NCBI GenBank assembly: GCA_021613335.1
Contig: JAJTWR010000465.1
Location: forward strand, 22,501 to 86,500
Direction: 5' to 3'
DNA from: Whitmania pigra
Lineage: Eukaryota > Annelida > Clitellata > Hirudinida > Haemopidae
DNA: 64,000 nucleotides
Below the pieces are notes generated by a model, which was not told where the DNA came from, did not search any database, and worked only from the letters and a program-made list of their open reading frames with translations. A program made the translations under genes and the position numbers. Shown one piece after another: positions 59,575-64,000 of this stretch; position 1 is the first letter of the stretch, and each line of letters begins with the position of its first letter.

Positions 59575-59990
59575 AGGACGGAGAGTCCTTCTCTCTCGTC
59601 TTCTTTGGCCACTTTCCACCGACGGCGAAGCGCTTTCTTTTCGCCTTTGAGGCGTCCAAGTTCGCGCTGTCGCCTGGAGTCTTTCGTTTCCTGGGGTCGT
59701 CTGACAGGCACAACCCCAAATCTCTCGATGCACTTGCTGTAGATGAAGTCATTGAAGGATTTCACTGCTCCATCCTTCAGGCTTTTCTTAAGTCCCTGCT
59801 TAAGTTCCTCATCCAGTCCTGACCAGCCTTTCTTGTCGTTTCCTCGAGGGAACTTTATCCTGCCTCTTGGGGGGTCTTGTCCTTGGCGAGAGACTCGGAC
59901 ACACACGGAACTGTGGTGTGACTCCGGTCCGGTGTCGTCCGGCGTTTTACCTATCTGCAACTTTGCGATAGATTTTTGTTTGGTTTCAGA
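59575..59990 (-). pseudogene. LINE copy 1: N-terminal pre-RT segment
   Basis: The minus-strand frame upstream of FB-B reads GWSGLDEELKQGLKKSLKDG, NDFIYSKCIERFGVVPV and a basic stretch ending GLSVLWEE. It continues in frame into the RT part once FB-B is subtracted. The first ~40 residues of the open frame (60041-59950) look unrelated and AT-rich, so the element's 5' end lies at about 59950-59990. Confidence 0.75.
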
Positions 59991-59999
59991 AAAGGAACC

Positions 60000-61350
60000 T
60001 TTGTAAGTTTTGAGATGCTCCAAATGTAATAAAGTTTCCAAATGTGTTTGAAAAATGTATTTTCTAATTTATTACTAAATATTTTTATTTGATTTTATAT
60101 TTCCAATTTAGGTGTTGTAAATTTAAAAATTTAATATGAAAGCATTGGCTCCAGAAAATGAGTGAAGTATGAGAATAAAAGTTAACAGAAGTGCTAACCA
60201 GCATGATGATGATGATGACGATGATGATTATTACAGATGGTGAGAAGCAACACCTTGCATTCATATTTTGCCTGAAACTTATCACCTGTACTTACACCTG
60301 TTTGTTATTATCTATAATGCAATAAACACCTGTATTTCTATTAGAAAAGGTATTTTAGATGCAAATAAAGAAATTCACGAAACATTTGGAAAACTTCCGA
60401 TGAAAGAACATTTTAAATCACTTATAACTTGATTTGTCCATCAATATCACCATCATCATAGACAACATCATAATCACCACCGTCATCTTAATCACCATCA
60501 TCATCATAATTAAATGCATTGTTCACCTAATCAGTACTAATCAGAAGACTAAGCTTCGAGGAAGAAAATAATTTTCACTATTTTTAAGCATTTACAAATT
60601 AATTATAAACAGGTCATGATATAAATTATCCAAAAAGAACTTAATTTAATTTGAAGCTTTTCAAAATAATTTTTAATAATTAACAAGTTCAGTTGACCTT
60701 GAAACGTGTCATAATCCTATAAGTTACTATTGGATTGAACTTTATCCAATTATAAAATTTTTATAATAATATTTAAAAATTAGAACACATCACATGGTTT
60801 TCCGCAAATAACCTATTCACGTTTTATTACTTTAATATTATTATTATTATTACTATTATTTATTATTATTATTATTATTACTATTATTATTATTATTATT
60901 ATTTTATTATTATTATTATTATTATTATTATCATTTTTGTTGGTTTTATATTTTAATTGATTCCAATTTGGAGTTTGGAGCACTGGTTTTTGTTGAAAAA
61001 TTAAATCTTTCCAGAGTTTTTGAATAAATTTATCGGCGGATTCATTTATTAATAAAAAATTATTTCATTACTTGCCCTTTTATTTTGAAGACTAATTTAG
61101 AATTAATTAATTAATTTGATATCATTTTGTTATTTTAAATTATTATATTAATTTCATCATTTTATCATTCATTAATTTATTATATTCATCAATTTATTAC
61201 TGATGTCTCTTTCCACATTTTTTTTTTAAAGATTCGTTCCAAAAGCAGGACAAATTCTGTATTTTTGATTTGTTTCTTGTTTTTTTCCACCGTTTTATAG
61301 AACTCATGTTTAAATGTTTAACCGTGTTTCCAACTGAAACATAGATTTAA
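60000..61350. other. AT-rich stretch with an ATT tract
   Basis: An imperfect (ATT)n tract lies at 60838-60931 and CAT-rich imperfect repeats at 60440-60515. No gene seen. Confidence 0.45.
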
Positions 61351-61352
61351 GG

Positions 61353-61783
61353 CATCCATCCATCCATCCATCCATCCATCCATCCATCCATCCATCCATC
61401 CATCCATCCATCCATCCATCCATCCATCCATCCATCCATCCATCCATCCATCATCCATCCATCCATCCATCCATCCATCCATCCATCCATCCATCCATCC
61501 ATCCATCCATCCATCCATCCATCCATCCATCCATCCATCCATCCATCCATCCATCCATCCATCCATCCATCCATCCATCCATCCATCCATCCATCCATCC
61601 ATCCATCATCATCCATCCATCCATCCATCCATCCATCCATCCATCCATCCATCCATCCATCCATCCATCCATCCATCCATCCATCCATCCATCCATCCAT
61701 CCATCCATCCATCCATCCATCCATCCATCCATCCATCCATCCATCCATCCATCCATCCATCCATCCATCCATCCATCCATCCA
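61353..61783. repeat. (ATCC)n microsatellite, ~430 bp
   Basis: Almost pure CATC/ATCC tetramers with two interruptions near 61452 and 61606-61613. MDGW-repeat frames on the minus strand are artefacts. Confidence 0.97.
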
Positions 61784-64000
61784 AATGAACAAATACTTTT
61801 AAATTTTAAAATATAAATAGATATATTTAAAAAAATCTATTAACAGTATTTTTATAATTCATCTCATCTACTGACATTTCATAATGATGTAATCAGATAA
61901 TGGAATTTCTTATTTCAAGACTTCACAACAAAACAGAATTCGTTGAAATCTTTCAGTTCTTTGAATTCTTCCTTCGGGTTTTCTGCAATTACCAAATTTA
62001 ATTCTTTCAAATTCAATTCACTTTGCATGCCAGGGGGCAGTTTTGTTAATCTTTGTAAGGACATTTCACTTTTCAGTTGCAAGTTGAAATCATTTTGCAT
62101 CGATTAAAAGATTTTACACCAAGTTCTTGAGTTTGCAAAGTTGAGTTGACAAAAATGTTTTTTTGTTTCAATATTTTATAAAGTTTTTAATAATTTTCTT
62201 TTTTTTTGTTTTAAAAAACATTAAATTAAAAACATTAAAACTAAAAACATAATAACGAGACATTAAATTCTCTTACAAATCCACATGAATTCACCTCCAA
62301 CAAAAGCTACTCCAGATTTTTTAAAAACTAAAATTAATTGCCACATTTTCAGCTAATTTAGCTATTTATTAAGCGTAACTTAAAATAATATCACATGTTA
62401 TCGTTCTTTGCAAAGACCACAATGAAAAGCAAAAGCATATCCCTGTGAAATGGTAATCAGTAGCAATTGATAAATTCCACACCCATTCATCAGCACTGGT
62501 TTCTAAGCTGTCATCTCCAGGCGTAATTCTTCAAATTGTGGCGCAAAAGCACGCAAACCTGCGCTAAGAAATCCTGCATCGGGATGAACAGAATCAGCAT
62601 TACTAAAGTACTTCCTGCCAGTTATGAGTTGCTGTGTCTTGAAACGTTAACAAATTGCAATCAGCATTTTCTGCTCTATTCAGAGGAGCATTTCAAGATC
62701 CAACAATCGATGAACTTCAACATCAAGGAGACCTCAGAACACAAAATCATGGCTAACGTTCGTCAAAGGTTTTGTTTCTTTCGATGTGGGTTTTCAATGT
62801 GATCACTCAACCACTCAACATTTGCAACCATTGAAAGTTTAAAATGCTGCAAGAACACAGGAATTGACTCAGTGTTGAGCTTTTTGAATCATTAGGGAGT
62901 CGTGATCGTCATCATCATCATCATCATTCGTCATCGTCCTCGTCGTCATCATCATTACTAGTCTTCATCATTTTTCGCGAAAGTTAAAAGATGCTTGGAT
63001 GAAAAAATTGAAAGAAGGCGTCAAGTGATGTTTGAGTTGCATTGAGTTTCTCTGTGGAAGGCGATCTACCTCAACAAATTTTCTATTTCAATATATTTTC
63101 TATTTACATTATATTTCAACATTTTTGCTTTTTACAATATATTTTCTATTTACAAAACACACTCTGATCAAAAACAGACCTGACAGCTTAATTGTTTGCC
63201 TCAAAAAGAGGAAATTCAAGTGCATCCCCCGAGTGAAACCTGTGGAGTCTTTCAATGAACTTCGGGGTTTCAAAAACTCGAATTTACTGAGAAATGCGAA
63301 AGAACTTTTTTGCTTCACCTTTTCAGCTTTTAATTCACAGCATTTGAGACCTAATGTGGTTAATAAATTAAAGATTTATTTTAATTTAATTTTACAAACT
63401 TATTTGGAAATGTTTGGAAATATTTGAGCTCCCTGTTGAGATGAAAAGCAAACTCTGGAAATTCTTATTTAAAACACGCCTCTCAGAAGTTTTATTAATT
63501 TTTATTCTGCATTTTGAGAACATTTTTTTTATATTGTTCGTGCTGTTGTATGCTGACAACAAGCTTTTTTATATTTTGGTGATAAATTGCATTATGATCG
63601 ATAAAAATGTTAAAATTGACATTCAATGCTTCAATGCATCAGGCACGTCAAACAATTGCCATTGGAGAAGTTTTGAAGTTCGCATTTCTTGAGTTCAAAC
63701 AACTTTCCTGGAAGAAATGTTAAATAAAACATGCCAGCACCAAGTTTTATTACAAAATATTATTAATAAATATTACTATTAAATATAATTATTAATATAA
63801 TTATTAAATAATACTATTAAATGTTATTTTTAAATGTTATTAATAAAGTGTCAAGAATGGTAATATCACATCCTAAATAGGTCGTCAGAAGATCTTCCAA
63901 AGAATCACAACAAATCACAGCAAGGAATTCGAAAAGTGCACATTGAAGCCAAGAAAATGATTTCCTCCTCCCTGGTTGCCATGGTAACTGAGGATTATCA
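61784..64000. other. AT-rich stretch without a recognised gene
   Basis: A minus-strand frame at 61915-62100 has a leucine-spaced sequence (LTKLPPGM, LNLKELNLV) but is too short to assign. Plus-strand frames at 63032-63427 and 63414-63692 are hydrophobic, AT-driven and show no family motif. A CAT/CGT tract lies at 62905-62960. Confidence 0.4.

Larger units (their letters stand above)
55136..59990 (-). mobile_element. Restriction-like-endonuclease LINE (R2/NeSL group), copy 1
   Basis: The coding relic runs from about 59990 down to TAA at 55859-55857. In order it holds a basic pre-RT segment, RNRSAPGPNGVPYHLYKRCP, the RT with FMDD (catalytic), and a thumb region with RFKVWLLQFVLLPRLLWPL. Then come the zinc knuckle CRLCGGTETLHHVLSNC and a PD-(D/E)XK-type endonuclease block (RPDLVFVSPSTDAIIPVELT). 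Such elements cut target DNA with this endonuclease and prime reverse transcription there. Breaks: a fold-back insertion at 58478-59565, and a small frame-changing deletion near 56590 that removes about a dozen residues present in copy 2. The GC-rich 3' UTR (55136-55856) has a diverged ~110-bp direct repeat. The 5' end seems truncated. GC content is well above the surroundings. Confidence 0.9.

Noticed and set aside
61318..61792. MDGW-repeat proteins
   Set aside because: Translations of the ATCC tetramer array.

Overview
This is a eukaryotic, AT-rich window from what looks like an invertebrate animal. The evidence is intron-containing genes with GT-AG and apparently GC-AG introns, animal gene families (CRACD-like, SCOC, FAM174), metazoan-type box C/D snoRNAs, a tRNA-derived SINE, and many transposon relics (hAT, Tc1/mariner, CR1/jockey-like LINE, restriction-like-endonuclease LINE, Ty3/Gypsy, fold-back elements). 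The very long ATC, ACTC and ATCC microsatellites and the mix of repeats would suit a lophotrochozoan such as an annelid or mollusc. That is an inference; the species cannot be read from the sequence.

Layout. 1-1335: inverted-repeat copy plus hAT and LINE scraps. 2298-7722 (minus, perhaps to 9089): a multi-exon homologue of CRACD, an actin capping-protein regulator, with a 0.5-kb pentamer array in its first visible intron. 9870-11015: a 74-bp minisatellite. 11841-17450: a nest of transposons (three hAT-type units with 8-bp duplications, a fold-back element with a 9-bp duplication, two LINE fragments). 17460-21968: a third fold-back-like structure whose arms enclose six box C/D snoRNA genes, three U38-like and three U33-like, and a dead hAT transposase. 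24420-26335 (minus): a GC-richer gene with Sprouty-like features. 29037-29402: a CAT/CGT mosaic repeat. 30849-33987: a two-exon FAM174-family membrane protein gene with a LINE relic in its intron. 34470-34815: ankyrin scrap and SINE. 36284-37051 (minus): a three-exon SCOC gene. 37790-44630: Gypsy fragment, LINE copy, hAT with an inserted solo LTR, and another hAT with an inserted SINE. 45548-46865: ATT repeat and a mariner relic. 47945-50536: huge ATC and ACTC microsatellites. 55136-59990 (minus): the best-preserved restriction-like-endonuclease LINE, split by a 1,088-bp fold-back element. 61353-61783: an ATCC array. The rest is AT-rich non-coding DNA in which I see nothing.

The host genes are not an operon or pathway; they are scattered loci on both strands. 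Two host-related results stand out. First, exons for CRACD-like, SCOC and FAM174 genes join with matching phases although several are too short or spliced to appear as open frames. Second, the snoRNA cluster has guide sequences that are identical between copies while the rest diverges, and it sits between inverted arms that resemble those of the fold-back transposons elsewhere in the window. This raises the possibility that snoRNA genes were carried by a mobile element.
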